A program made the position numbers and the translations under genes. From Prorocentrum cordatum (Eukaryota > Sar > Dinophyceae > Prorocentrales > Prorocentraceae), in NCBI GenBank assembly GCA_963575745.1, contig CAUYUJ010014176.1, positions 98,501-162,500 of the forward strand: a DNA stretch of 64,000 nt, in the 5' to 3' direction. This document shows positions 33,762-43,714 of this stretch, in pieces. Within the stretch, counting starts at the first letter, position 1, and each line of letters begins with the position of its first letter. The notes beneath the pieces were generated by a model, which was given only the letters and a program-made list of their open reading frames with translations, searched no databases and had not been told where the DNA came from.

Positions 33762-34410
33762 GGTTGTTGTGGTTGTTGCTATTGTTGTGTTTTTTAGTGT
33801 TGTTGTTGTTGTTGTTGTGGTGGTGGTTGTGGTTGTGGTTGTGGTTGTGGTGGTTGTTGTTGTTGTTGTTGCATTTTCATTTCTGAAGAATAGTATTGCT
33901 GTTCCCTTCGCTGGTGCATTTTGTTTTTCTTAATCAAACTGTGCCCATCGACGCTCGCACCTTGTTTTTTTTGTCAGGGAAAGTCTTTCTTCTCTCTGCC
34001 CCCCCGGATTACAACAACATTGGCTCCCGCCTGAGACCTCTTCAAATTTACTCAGGACCACCGCTCCTGAGACTTCCTCGCAATTTCCTTAGGATCGGTG
34101 CTCCCGCCTTTGACTTCCTCGCAATTCAGTCAGGACCCCCGCTCCCATCTGAGACTTCCTCACAATTTACTCAGGAACGGCGCTCCCGCTGGAGACTTCT
34201 TCGCAATTGAGTCAAGACTTCCTCGCAAATTAATCAAGACCTCCGCTCCCGCCTGAGAGCCCCTCACATTTTATCCAGGAATTGCGCTCTCGCTGGTTAC
34301 TTCCATGTAATGTTTTCAGAAATCGCGCTTTCGACGCTCAGGAAACACGCTGCGCCAATGACGCCGTTACAATTTACTTAGTAATCGCGCTCTCGTCATA
34401 CGCAGGCATC
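33480..34410 (+). repeat. (GTT)n-led unit, copy 5, with 45-bp minisatellite
   Basis: The 5' flank reads CCCCCCAAAAGGGGTTCGAT, then GGGTATCGAGG and GTCTTATAATGATTG. (GTT)n runs from about 33580 to 33875. Next come CTTAATCAAACTGTGCCC, CGACGCTCGCACC and a decaying array of CTCCCGCCTGAGACTTCCTC units with AATTTACTCAGGA. A second copy of this downstream block follows the GTT run at 36700. Confidence 0.85.
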
Positions 34411-35030
34411 CCGCTTGGATGTCCCGCCCGCCCGACCCGCCCGTAAGGGTATCGCCCGCCCGTCGTGGGCTCCCGCCCGAGACTTCCTTCAGGAACGGCG
34501 CTTTCGTTTAGGACCGTCTCGAACGTTCACGCTTTTACCTTCCTGCTCCTCCTTCCTCTCCCTCCTCCTTCCTTCCTCCTCTCCCCCCTTCTCTCTCCCT
34601 CCTCTTTTCCCTCGTCCTTATGCCTCTCTGCCCTATCCCCTCTCCCTCCTATCCCTCCTCCCTTTTCCCTCCCCTCTCCTGCTTCCTCCCTTTTTTTTTT
34701 TTTTTTTTTTCTCTCTCTCTCTCTCTCTCTCCCCCCTCTCTCTCTCTTTCTCTACCTCTCTTATCTGTCTTTCTCTCTCTCTCTCTGCCTCGAATCAACC
34801 GCACCCCTCTTCGCTCCTTTTCTCCTGGCGTTATCCCTCTTCCTTCGTCCCTCTTCCTTCGTCCCTCCCTTCTCCTGGCGTTCTCCCCCTCCTCTTTTTC
34901 CAGGGCCCAGACCAATTCCAATGGCGGGCACATGTACGCCCACGAAGGATTGTCCGCCCGTTCAGGTTTGCCCGCCTGTCTAAGCCCGCCGCCCCCCGCA
35001 AAGAGAAATAATCCCCCCAAAGGGGGTGTG
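34411..35030. other. Pyrimidine-rich spacer
   Basis: CCT/CTC/TCTC-rich (about 34560-34880), including a T run at 34690-34710 and CT runs after it. Pro/Ser/Leu frames on plus and Arg/Glu frames on minus follow from composition. No gene seen. Confidence 0.7.
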
Positions 35031-35114
35031 ATCAAAAACAAAAAGGGCGAGTATCGAGGGTGTGGGGAACTCGTTTTGACACACGGGCAAGTCAGAGCGA
35101 ACGGTCTTATAATG

Positions 35115-35162
<48 letters not shown>

Positions 35163-36380
35163 GGCTGGTAATTATGAAACGATTATTATTTCTGGACCCC
35201 TTAAAGGCGCGTTGACGCTTTCGCCGAGGCGCCGGCTACACTTTCATTCAAACTGAAGCTCGCGCTTGAGCGGTTTGGGGGGCCGCCAACACCGACCCCC
35301 CAACAACAACAACGCTCCCGCTCGAGACTTCCTCCTTTTTTACTCAGAGCTGGTTTTCTTGCTCGCCGCCGAAAGCCGCCGTCCTAACAAAACCAGCGCT
35401 CCAGCTCGAGATTTCCTCCCGTTTTACCTTGGACTGGCGCGCTTGTCTTTATATCATCGGCGCCACTCCCAGCAAAAACAACGCTCCCCCCCCAACAAAA
35501 TATGTAATAACAAAAACAGAATATATACAGTGTAGTTTATAATGCACATATATGTATGCATGTATGTATGTATGTATGTAGGTATGTATGTATGTAGTAT
35601 GTAGGTATGTATGTATGTATGTATGTATGTATGTATGTATGTATGTATGTTTGTATGTATGTGTATGTATATATATATTTATATATGTATATATATGTAT
35701 ATATCATACAACCAACTCAAGGCGGTGCTCCTCCTCGCCGCCGAAAGCCGCCGCCCCGACAAAACCAGCGCTTCCGCCCGAGACTTCCTTCCGTTTTACG
35801 CTGGGCTGGCGCCCAATTCTTTTTTGAAGTGGCGCCGCTCCCAGCAAGAACAACGCTCCCGCTCGAGGCTCCCCCCTTTTTTCCTGAAGGCGGTGCTGTT
35901 CCTCGCAGCCGACAGCCCCCGTCCCGACAAAACCACGACTCCCGCTCGATGTTCCCTCCCTTCTTGCTCAAAACGGCGTTCCTCCTCGCCGCCGAAAACC
36001 GCCGCCCTGACAAAACCAGCGCTCCCGCGCGAGACTTCCTTCCGTTTTACAGTACGCTGGACTGGCGCCCTACTCACTTTTGAAGTGGCGCCGTTACCAG
36101 CAAAAAACAACGCACCCGCTCGAGATGTCCTTTCTTTTTCCTCAGGACGGTGCTGTTCCTCGCCGCCGACAGCCCCCGTCCCGACAAAGCCACAGCTCCC
36201 GCTCGATGCTGGTGTTCGTCCTCGCCGCAGAAAGCCGCCGTACCAACAACACCCGCGTTCCCGCTCGAGACTTCGTTCTCCTTTACGCTGGACTAGCGCC
36301 CTACTCTCTTCAGCATTGGCGGCGCTCCCAGCAACAACAGCAGCCCTGCTCGAGACTTCCTCCCTTTCTATTCAGGGCCA
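35030..36380 (+). repeat. (GTT)n-led unit, copy 6, (ATGT)n and decayed minisatellite
   Basis: A short GTT run (35115-35162) with the GTCTTATAATGATTG flank is followed by ACGCTCCCGCTCGAGACTTC-type units with CGCCGCCGAAAGCCGCCG and GACAAAACCAGCGCT, repeated at roughly 120-bp intervals to about 36380. A (GTAT)n tract (about 35550-35710) interrupts the array. Confidence 0.8.
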
Positions 36381-36469
36381 GATCCTTGCTTCACCGCCGA
36401 CAGCCCCCATCCCCACCAAGGCAACCCTGGCGTTTGATACTTCCTTGTGCTTCGCCCTTCGCTGGGGTT

Positions 36470-36728
36470 CCATTGGCGGTCTCGCATCGACGCAGCAAGG
36501 CGCGGGCATGTGCTTTCGAGGCGGGATATGTTGAAATTCCTCGGAGGAGGTGTTCGCAAAACCTCATTGGGCGGGAGATCGGGGAATAGGAATAACGGAC
36601 ACCGCTACATAACAATGCTGTATGGTTATCATGATGGACGCATGCTTCGTGTGGAAACATCGCGCATGAGGGTAAAACTATTATTATCATTATTCGTATT
36701 ATTGTTATTGTTGTTGTTGTTGCTGTCG

Positions 36729-36763
<35 letters not shown>

Positions 36764-37095
36764 GAGTTTTCATTTTCGAAGAATAATGATTGTTGATCCC
36801 CCCCTCACAGGTGCATGCTGTTTTTTCTTAATCAAAGTGTGCCCCTCGACGCTCGTACCGTGTTTTTTGACGGGGACAGTCTTCGTGGTCAAACTGGGCC
36901 CCTGGCTCCCAGGATTATAACAACAACGGCTCCCGCTTCAGACTTCCTCGAAATTTACTCGGGACCCCCCCTCCCGTCTGAGATTTCCTCAGATTTTACT
37001 CCGGATCGGTGCTCCCGCCTGTGACTTCCTCGCAATTCAGTCAGGACCCCCGCTCCCATCTGAGACTTCCTCACAATTTACTCAGGGAAGGCAGG
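36470..37095 (+). repeat. (GTT)n-led unit, copy 7
   Basis: The GTT run (about 36705-36765) is followed by TTTTCATTTTCGAAGAATAA, CTTAATCAAAGTGTGCCC, CGACGCTCGTACC and CTCCCGTCTGAGATTTCCTC units. This order is the same as in copy 5. Confidence 0.85.
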
Positions 37096-37249
37096 TTGTT
37101 TTCTTTCGTTGTTTGTTTTTTTGCTTGTTTTTTGTTGTTTGTTGTGTGTCATGTGTTTTGTTGTTGGTATTATTGTTTATTGTTTATGCCTGTTGTTTGT
37201 TTTTGTTTGTTGTTGTAGTAGTTGTTATTGCTTCTTGTCGTCGTCCCCC

Positions 37250-37440
37250 CCGCGACCCGGCCCGCGACCCACCCGCGACCCACCCAGGAACCACTCGCGA
37301 CCCACCCCGCGACCCCCGCGACCCGCCCGCGAGCTGGCGACCCACCCGCGATCCACCCCCACCCGCGACCCACCTGCAACCCTCCCGCGACCCACCAGCG
37401 ACCCAGCTGCGACCCACCCCGCTACCCACCAACATTGCCT
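37250..37440 (+). repeat. CGCGACCCACC minisatellite
   Basis: About 15 imperfect copies of CGCGACCCACCC, 10-14 bp long. Low-complexity frames arise on both strands. Confidence 0.9.
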
Positions 37441-37629
37441 TCACGGGAAAATCGGCGCCTGCGACGGGTTTGTTGGCTCGTTGTACAATGTGTGAAAACT
37501 TGGCGCCGGCGGCTGTTTTTTCGCAGAGCCTCGCAGAATGCCGACGTCCCCGCCGTCCCCTCCCTCTTAGCCGCAACTGCGGGGTGCTATACATCGCTGA
37601 TTCCATCATCGAGCACAAAATAACCCCTG

Positions 37630-37745
37630 ACCCTAATAAGGCGATGAAGACGCGGCCTCACTGAAGTCCCCGTCTTCGCATTAGGGATAGTATATCAAGG
37701 TCTTTTGGTCCGATACATCTGCAGCAAAAACCCTCTATCCCTAAT
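37630..37745. repeat. Nested inverted repeats with CCCTAAT ends
   Basis: ATTAGGGATAG at 37680-37690 pairs exactly with CTATCCCTAAT at 37735-37745. The first arm also pairs loosely upstream (CCCTAAT..GATGAAGACG with CGTCTTCGCATTAGGG), so two alternative hairpins share one arm. Confidence 0.65.
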
Positions 37746-38039
37746 GGTTCGGGCCTTGTAACTTAGGTCCCTTCCCAAAGAGTTTGGGTTTTTGATTCAT
37801 TATTACAGGTCGTTGTTTTCCTCCCTGAGCCAGTCCTCATCGTTGCCCCTTATCTACGGGCTGGACCTCCTGCTCGTGCCGCCTCTGGGCCGCGCCCGCG
37901 CGCGCGCCCTCGCCGGACGACTCCCCCCCCCCCAGGGCACGCTGGGAGGTGCGTCCCTCGCAGACCGCCTCGGCGGTGAGATGGCTCTTCAACACCTCGC
38001 CCTCGCCCTCCTCCGCCTCCCCCTCCCGCTCCCCCTCCT

Positions 38040-38041
38040 CA

Positions 38042-38091
<50 letters not shown>

Positions 38092-38157
38092 CCCCTCCCC
38101 CCCTCCTCCTCCTCCTCCTCCTCCTCCTCCTCCTCCTCCTCCTCCTCCTCCTCCTCT
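38040..38157. repeat. (CGT)n then (CCT)n
   Basis: A CGT run (38042-38088) is followed by CCT (38100-38157), ending CTCTAG, directly before the candidate exon at 38160. Confidence 0.95.
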
Positions 38158-38159
38158 AG

Positions 38160-38283
38160 GAGGAGAAGCAATTTCATGGAGGACGAGGAAGAGGAGACGA
38201 AAGAGGAGGCACCCGAATGGCTCCGGCATTTTGAAACCAGAAGGTCATGTTGAGGAGTTCCGCAACGTTGCGGGCCAGGTCAG
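38160..38283 (+). CDS. Candidate exon of an unidentified gene
   Basis: The (CCT)n tract and CTAG supply an AG|G acceptor. The right end is a full-consensus donor, GTCAG|GTGAGT. One frame is open across all 124 bases and includes GSGILKPEGHVEEFRNVAGQ. A second frame, open for part, is acidic (NFMEDEEEETKEEAPEWLRH). A further AG|G acceptor lies at 38523 (CCCTGGGCAG|GCTGGGG), followed by open sequence. Splice signals make an exon plausible, but no family is recognised. Confidence 0.3.
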
Positions 38284-38389
38284 GTGAGTCGTTTCTCGGC
38301 AAGCGTGCCTTGGGGAGCAGGAGCAGCAGCGGGGGCACAGGCAGGAGCAGGGGTAGACGGACTCATGGGGACGCTCCGCCTCCTCTCCC

Positions 38390-38515
38390 CTCCCCTCCCC
38401 TCCCCTCCTCTCCTCCCCTCTCCTCCCCTCCCCTCCCCTCCAACTCTCTTCCACCTCTTTCCGCTCCTCCCCTCCCCTCCCCTCCCTTTCCCTCCCTTCC
38501 CCCGCCCGGTCCCCC
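38390..38515. repeat. CCCCTCCCCTCT tract
   Basis: Imperfect CCCCT/CTCCC repeats, about 120 bp. Confidence 0.9.
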
Positions 38516-38964
38516 TGGGCAGGCTGGGGCGACCGAGCGAGCCGAGCAGTGGCTGCGCGAGCTCCTCGGCGCGGACGTGGAGGAAGGCGGGCGGCCGCGC
38601 TCCTGCTGGCCCAGCGGGCGCGGCCCGCGGTGCCCCCGGGTCGACTCGGGGGGATGGTGGTGGTGGTGACGATTGTGGAGGTAGGAACGGGGTGTGGTGT
38701 AAAGGAGCGTGGTGCCACTGCTGAATCTGGCGATGCCATCTGTCATAGATAACATCGCCGTTTCCTCGATTTGCACCACGCCCCTGTATGCCACTTCCCT
38801 GACCTCCAAAACGACGGTGTTGGCGATGGTGGTGGTGGTCAGGGGAAGGCAGAGGGTGAGGAGGCAGAGGAGGTGGAGGCCGAGGGGGAGAAGATGAAGG
38901 TCGAGAGGGAGCCTACCTCCCACATCGCTCGTCCCTGCACTCCTCGATGGGCGCCGCCGCCGCC

Positions 38965-38979
38965 GCAGTCGCGGTCGTT

Positions 38980-39022
<43 letters not shown>
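38965..39022. repeat. (CGT)n microsatellite
   Basis: Pure GTCGTC for about 55 bp. Frames through it give poly-Ser or poly-Val. Confidence 0.95.
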
Positions 39023-39024
<2 letters not shown>

Positions 39025-39171
39025 TCCGGGCGCGGCGCCTCTGCACATGGAGGCCCGAGGGCGGCCGGCGGGTCAGCGCGGGCGCGCCTCGGCTGGCGCA
39101 AAACGCGGTGCCCGCGCGGCCCGACCTCCTCTTGGGGGGCGGCCAGGAGAGGGGCGATGATCGGGGTCGAC

Positions 39172-39363
39172 GGCGGGCGAGTGGAGGAAGTGAGAAGGAG
39201 AAGGCCTTCTCAGAAGGCGGCGGGACTTCTCAGAAGCCTCAGCGCCTTCTGAGAGGTTTCTGTGTCTTCGGGGAAGGCTTAGAACACTTCTCAGAAGTCT
39301 GGGGAGACTTCCGAGCCTTTGAGAAGGCCCGCCCCTTCTCACTTTCCCCCCGCGCTCGCCGCC
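39172..39363. repeat. FB2 palindromic element, copy 2
   Basis: GGCGGGCGAG..GAAGTGAGAAGGAG at the left pairs with CCCCTTCTCACTTTCCCCC and GCTCGCCGCC at the right. The interior is built of TTCTCAGAAG words. It is 192 bp, close to copies 1 and 3. Confidence 0.85.
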
Positions 39364-39610
39364 AATAGGGGGGCTTGATATCTCCTCTTGTTCTTTTTGA
39401 CTTTGCTCGGACATTGATGGAGTGATCGCTGCGTTTCTGTGGCATGAGAGGGAACAGAGACAGCCGACTTGGGCCTGCAAGCGAGCGAATTGCGCCTGGC
39501 GGGCGCAGCAGAAGGCGGATGGGCACAAGAGAGAAAAGAGAAGCCTGTGGGCCCGCAAGGGCATAGAGTGTGCACCCGCCAGGCGGTGAGGTAGAGAGAG
39601 GATCGAGCAC
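39364..39610. other. Unassigned
   Basis: No recognised gene or repeat. It forms the flank next to the 3' end of the retroelement below. Confidence 0.5.
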
Positions 39611-42600
39611 CGAAAACATGAAACCCTCTTCTTCCTGACTCATCAAGGCGCGCGTCTGGGCGCCTCTCAACACCAAGCTATCTATGCATCTGTAATGATA
39701 GCAGCCACACGTGCTCCTTCGGGGAGCAGACCAGCTTCGAGTCGCCTGAGGGCTCTCAGCCCATGCGCCCTAGCTTTCTTGCAGGGGGCAAGCAAACTCT
39801 TCAGCTGCCTGGCGGAGACTGACCCGCACACCATGCAAGCAACTGAAGGATTATTCTGCGCCCACAACGAGGGCACAGTATCAAGAGCAACCAACTTATG
39901 CGGTCGCTCCCCACACGCTTCGAGTTTCTTTGACGCACACACAGCTCTGGAGACAATTGAGCCAGGACACACAGGCTGGCCTGGCTCAGAGACACGGCAG
40001 CAACGGCACCAGCGGCTACCGTCGGGACCATACCAATCATGCTCGGAAATCGGTCGCTCGGGCCGAATCGGGCCAATCGCACGCGGCCGAATCGGTCTCG
40101 CCGACGGACGACTGGCCACACAGTCACGACTATTCACTTCGGTCCCGACAGTGCCAAGCCAGTGAGCAACACGCTCCACCATCGCACACGACTTCAGCCG
40201 CTTTCTGCGAACCTCGGCGGGGATACGAAACCTAGAAGCAGAGTGCTTGGCCCAGAAATCGGCCTGATGATTCCCGAAACGATCGCGTCTCGAGACCTGT
40301 CCCGACTCCACGGCCTGGATGGGCAGATGCGCTTTAATCTTCCGCACCACCAAGCCGTTTTCACCGAGACCTCCAAATTCCTCGAGAAGCGCCCAGAACT
40401 GCTTCCAGAGACAGGCCCAAGCACTACAATACGCTGTGGTCCTCACAGGGCCACGCTCATAAACTCCCTCAAAAACAAAGTTACTATCGGTCACCGCCTC
40501 GATAGGAGGAACGGCAACTCTCAAAAGCTGAATGAGAGCAGTCAACTCAGCACCGTCAATGTCACGGACAGGGCCCTCGCACGCTCCATACACAACGTCC
40601 AGTATTCCGAGCGGCTCCGACGCGAGAGTGACGATGGCCCAGCCAGCCACGGTCCCCGCGGCCCAGTCCCCTTCAAAAACAGAACCATCGATAAACGCCT
40701 CACTAGCCTGAATCACTCCTGGCCCGTCATGACGTCGCCACACGATATGGGAATCACTAGGCGGCCTCCAACCAGCGGGCACCTGCGTAGCTTCCCACAA
40801 TCCTCGTTCCAGCAGCAGCGTCACAGCAGGTTCGTCCGCTCGATCGGTGAGTACGCGAAACTCTGACGGCATCGGTACACGATCGGCACCCTCGCAAAAT
40901 AAATGACGGTGGCGGAGCGTCCCCCTGCCGTCGCACAATAAACATTGCTCATCTGACACAAATCCTGCCTCATGCTTCCTAGCCATCGGCCACTGCCCAT
41001 TGACAAGCACTGATCTCAGGTACCCTTTTTGCATGCAGTCCAAACGCGGCAGGTGTTTGCATTCCTCTGAAATACAACGGCCCGTGGACAGAAGAGAATA
41101 TAGCGGCTCCCACACAGCACCTTTAGAGAGATGAGCAAGAGTATCATCCATAGCCACATACATCCACTGCCATGCCAAGACTGCCCTCTCTAGCAGCTGC
41201 GTGACATACCACGGACTCACATCCTGCACATCAACCACATCACCTTCATGAGTAACCCAGCGAAACGGAGTAAGCACAGTCCATCCCACCCGTTCCAAGG
41301 AAAGCCTGACGGCCCCACAGGGCCCTTGAACCTGTGTCCAGTGCACAATTCCATGACAACCCAACATAGAAGCTTCCAGAACACGCCTGGGCACCCAAGC
41401 CTCCCACAATGCACGTACAAACGTGACACTAGGCAACAGAGTGGCCCTATAAAGCGGGTCCAACTTGCCGTGGCACAAAAACGTCAACGTTCGACTCTTG
41501 CCTGTCGTACGGGGCTCGATCGCAGAGAAGGCAAGAGCCCTCGCAGATTCCAGCTCACCAGCGTTGCACCCAGTCACTGACATGCCATAAGAGTAGCTCG
41601 ACTCAATCCCAGCACGAGCAATACGCGCCGCAACAAGACGCTTCTTGGATCCAGTCCAAAACTTCCTCATGCGCCGAACCTTAAGTCGAGCCTGATACAC
41701 CTTCGACTTGCGAACCGTACGAGCGATGCGACGTCCTGCAGTGCAATCAACTCCCAAATTCCTCTCATGCGACACAGCTACAGCGCCTGTGGCTCGAGCC
41801 AGTTGAGCCGCAATCTCCGGCCGCGCCGACGAGTCATTAGAACGCGCCCTCGTTTTGTCTGTGTGTACCTGCAAACCAAACTCAGCAAGAACTCGTTGCA
41901 AATCTTTAGTGGCATGCACGAGCTCACGACACACACGACCACGACCTCCAACGCGTTGCATCAGCAAGTCATCGACCACAACCATAGGCATGACCGTACG
42001 GTGCAGCGCATGCACCTGATCCAGGGGAAGGACGAGCGCTAACTTGAGCATCGTTGTCGCCCACCCATCCCCTGGCAGTGTAGTTTGCTCAGTGACGATA
42101 CCCTCAGACACCACAGATCCCAATGCCAGAAACCGCTGCATGCGATAGAGCTCGACCTGGAGCTTCAACTGCCAGAGAGGGAACCCCGTATGCACAGCCG
42201 CCTGGAGAAGAACGTGGTGCTGGACTTGTTCAAAGGCCTTCAGGATATCCAGGAGAACCTGAGCAGAACACCAGAGGCCCGAACGAGACCCAGCCTCCCG
42301 GGACTTACACGTGGCCCACTCAGACCAGGCCGTCTGCTGCCAAACCGCTCTCTCGCAGGATCTCCCCGCGCAAGCCCAGAAGTACGAACGCTGATTGTTC
42401 TTCTCCCAAGACAGCGCCAGGGGGCGACGGAGTCGAGCCTGAATACGAGCCAGAACATGGATGAGTGCAATCGGACGCACTCCGCCAAGCCTCTTCTGTA
42501 GAAACGCAATTTTGGTGCAGAAGTGCGGCCACTGCGCAGAGGCCTCCACGGCCATGAGAAGGTCCAGTAGACATTCCAGAGCCCAGTCGTCTAGCTCCAG

Positions 42601-43650
42601 GAGCTGCCGCGGCCTGATAGAATCAAACCCAACACCTGAAGCAGCCTTGAACGTCCGCAGCACCTTCCTCAAGTACTCAACACTTGGCCTGGCAGGCCTC
42701 TCTCCCAACAGCTCTGGCCACTGCGCACATTGATGCCATTGCCCAACCTTCCACCAGCGAGACCACTCAGCCTGAAGCATAGACATCTCACGCTGCTTGT
42801 GCACGGGGAGATGAGCTCGCTCCTTATCAGGCGCACATGGAGACCACGGGACCTTCTCACGTGTGATGGCGAACAGGCCCCCAGCACCCTTGCCCGCCTG
42901 AGACGTGACCCACTTGCGAAACTCACTGGCGCGATGCTTCATGTCCTTCTCCGCCAGCTGGGCAGCAGTCAACTTGACGGCACTTGCTAAGATCTGCACC
43001 GCCCATATTGAAACCTCGCTCAACGGAAGCAACGAAACAAGGCACCACCAACGACCAACAGGACTGTCGGGAACAGACATCACCGCCGCGGGCGCCTTGC
43101 AGAGCAACTTCCGTGCAGACGTGAGAGCCCGCAAACGAGTCGTGGGTTGCTGCCAGCAGGCCGCGAACTGTAGAGTTGCCCCCAAACTGCGTAGCCACAA
43201 CACTGCTGGCGACACACGAGGAAACTTGGGCGGCATCGGAGGTAGAGAATCGACCCATTTTGGCTGCACGGACCGATCCCTTCCACACATTTTTCGCGCA
43301 TCATCTGGAGACACCTGGTACACATCAACCCACTGCCGCTCAGCTGCTGCCACAAAGGTCTCCCAGCCCCGAGACAAACGCTCCTGTGATACCTGTCCTC
43401 GTGGCATAGACTGGCGCACGGTGTCCCACATAACCTCAGTATCGAAGGAGGAGCATCCCATCGGTCGTACGTCGGGAAATAGACGAGGTACTGGCATCAC
43501 TCGCATCTTGGGTCGGCCAACAGAAGACGCCAACTGCAAGCTTACGGTCACGTGCGGGCTCAAGGGAACCTCAGGATGCAAAGAGACCGAAGACACCTCA
43601 AGCCCCTCCGACCTCAAGCCCCTCCGAAAACATGAAACCCTCCTCTTCCT
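39611..43650 (-). mobile_element. Retroelement copy flanked by 26-bp direct repeats
   Basis: CGAAAACATGAAACCCTC plus TTCTTCCT at 39611-39636 recurs at 43625-43650 with one mismatch in 26. Between them lies one minus-strand RT/RNase H frame. The direct repeats look like a target-site duplication, giving an insert of about 3,990 bp (39637-43624). On the coding strand the insert begins with a tandem GGAGGGGCTTGAGGT motif and ends 45 bases after the stop codon in TTGATGAGTC. There is no poly-A tail and no terminal repeat. The short 3' UTR contains a GGCGC..GCGCC hairpin that could mark the RNA for the RT. Confidence 0.8.
39682..43506 (-). CDS. Reverse transcriptase - RNase H polyprotein
   Basis: The open frame extends further 5' (to 43941), but that part translates flanking repeat. 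The first ATG inside the insert is at 43506, giving about 1,274 residues. Numbering below is from the ATG at 43941. RT: motif A DILKAFEQV (Asp565), motif B LPGDGWATTMLKLAL, motif C VVDDLLMQ (Asp657, Asp658), motif D GLQVHTDKTRA, motif E NLGVDC. A CLLC..RHRHLFC finger follows (Cys1000 to Cys1016). RNase H carries the full D-E-D-D set: FIDGS (Asp1085), AELTAL (Glu1132), TDSNF (Asp1152) and NHQADFWAKH (Asp1228). The C-terminus is Cys-rich (WCRCC, CMVCG) and ends RRLEAGLLPEGARV. All visible catalytic residues are kept and there is no frameshift. No endonuclease domain is present, so the copy may be 5'-truncated, or the family may use nicks made by others. Confidence 0.85.
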   Translation of the reverse strand: MRVMPVPRLFPDVRPMGCSSFDTEVMWDTVRQSMPRGQVSQERLSRGWETFVAAAERQWVDVYQVSPDDARKMCGRDRSVQPKWVDSLPPMPPKFPRVSPAVLWLRSLGATLQFAACWQQPTTRLRALTSARKLLCKAPAAVMSVPDSPVGRWWCLVSLLPLSEVSIWAVQILASAVKLTAAQLAEKDMKHRASEFRKWVTSQAGKGAGGLFAITREKVPWSPCAPDKERAHLPVHKQREMSMLQAEWSRWWKVGQWHQCAQWPELLGERPARPSVEYLRKVLRTFKAASGVGFDSIRPRQLLELDDWALECLLDLLMAVEASAQWPHFCTKIAFLQKRLGGVRPIALIHVLARIQARLRRPLALSWEKNNQRSYFWACAGRSCERAVWQQTAWSEWATCKSREAGSRSGLWCSAQVLLDILKAFEQVQHHVLLQAAVHTGFPLWQLKLQVELYRMQRFLALGSVVSEGIVTEQTTLPGDGWATTMLKLALVLPLDQVHALHRTVMPMVVVDDLLMQRVGGRGRVCRELVHATKDLQRVLAEFGLQVHTDKTRARSNDSSARPEIAAQLARATGAVAVSHERNLGVDCTAGRRIARTVRKSKVYQARLKVRRMRKFWTGSKKRLVAARIARAGIESSYSYGMSVTGCNAGELESARALAFSAIEPRTTGKSRTLTFLCHGKLDPLYRATLLPSVTFVRALWEAWVPRRVLEASMLGCHGIVHWTQVQGPCGAVRLSLERVGWTVLTPFRWVTHEGDVVDVQDVSPWYVTQLLERAVLAWQWMYVAMDDTLAHLSKGAVWEPLYSLLSTGRCISEECKHLPRLDCMQKGYLRSVLVNGQWPMARKHEAGFVSDEQCLLCDGRGTLRHRHLFCEGADRVPMPSEFRVLTDRADEPAVTLLLERGLWEATQVPAGWRPPSDSHIVWRRHDGPGVIQASEAFIDGSVFEGDWAAGTVAGWAIVTLASEPLGILDVVYGACEGPVRDIDGAELTALIQLLRVAVPPIEAVTDSNFVFEGVYERGPVRTTAYCSAWACLWKQFWALLEEFGGLGENGLVVRKIKAHLPIQAVESGQVSRRDRFGNHQADFWAKHSASRFRIPAEVRRKRLKSCAMVERVAHWLGTVGTEVNSRDCVASRPSARPIRPRAIGPIRPERPISEHDWYGPDGSRWCRCCRVSEPGQPVCPGSIVSRAVCASKKLEACGERPHKLVALDTVPSLWAQNNPSVACMVCGSVSARQLKSLLAPCKKARAHGLRALRRLEAGLLPEGARVAAIITDA

Positions 43651-43705
43651 CCTCCTCCTCCTTCTCCTCCTCCTCCTCCTTCTCCTCCTCCTCCTTCTCC
43701 TCTCT
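43641..43705. repeat. (CTC)n microsatellite at the insertion site
   Basis: CTCCTC with CTT slips abuts the upstream target-site repeat. The element therefore inserted at the edge of a CTC tract, or the tract grew there later. Confidence 0.9.
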
Positions 43706-43714
43706 AAGTCGTAG

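Noticed and set aside
34560-34990. Proline/serine-rich plus-strand proteins.
   Set aside because: Pure consequence of CCT/CTC-rich sequence. Several frames are equally open and no start context or domain is visible.
43255-43275. CCATTTTGGCTGCAC as another leader relict.
   Set aside because: Only 11 consecutive bases match, and they lie inside the coding frame of the RT/RNase H protein.
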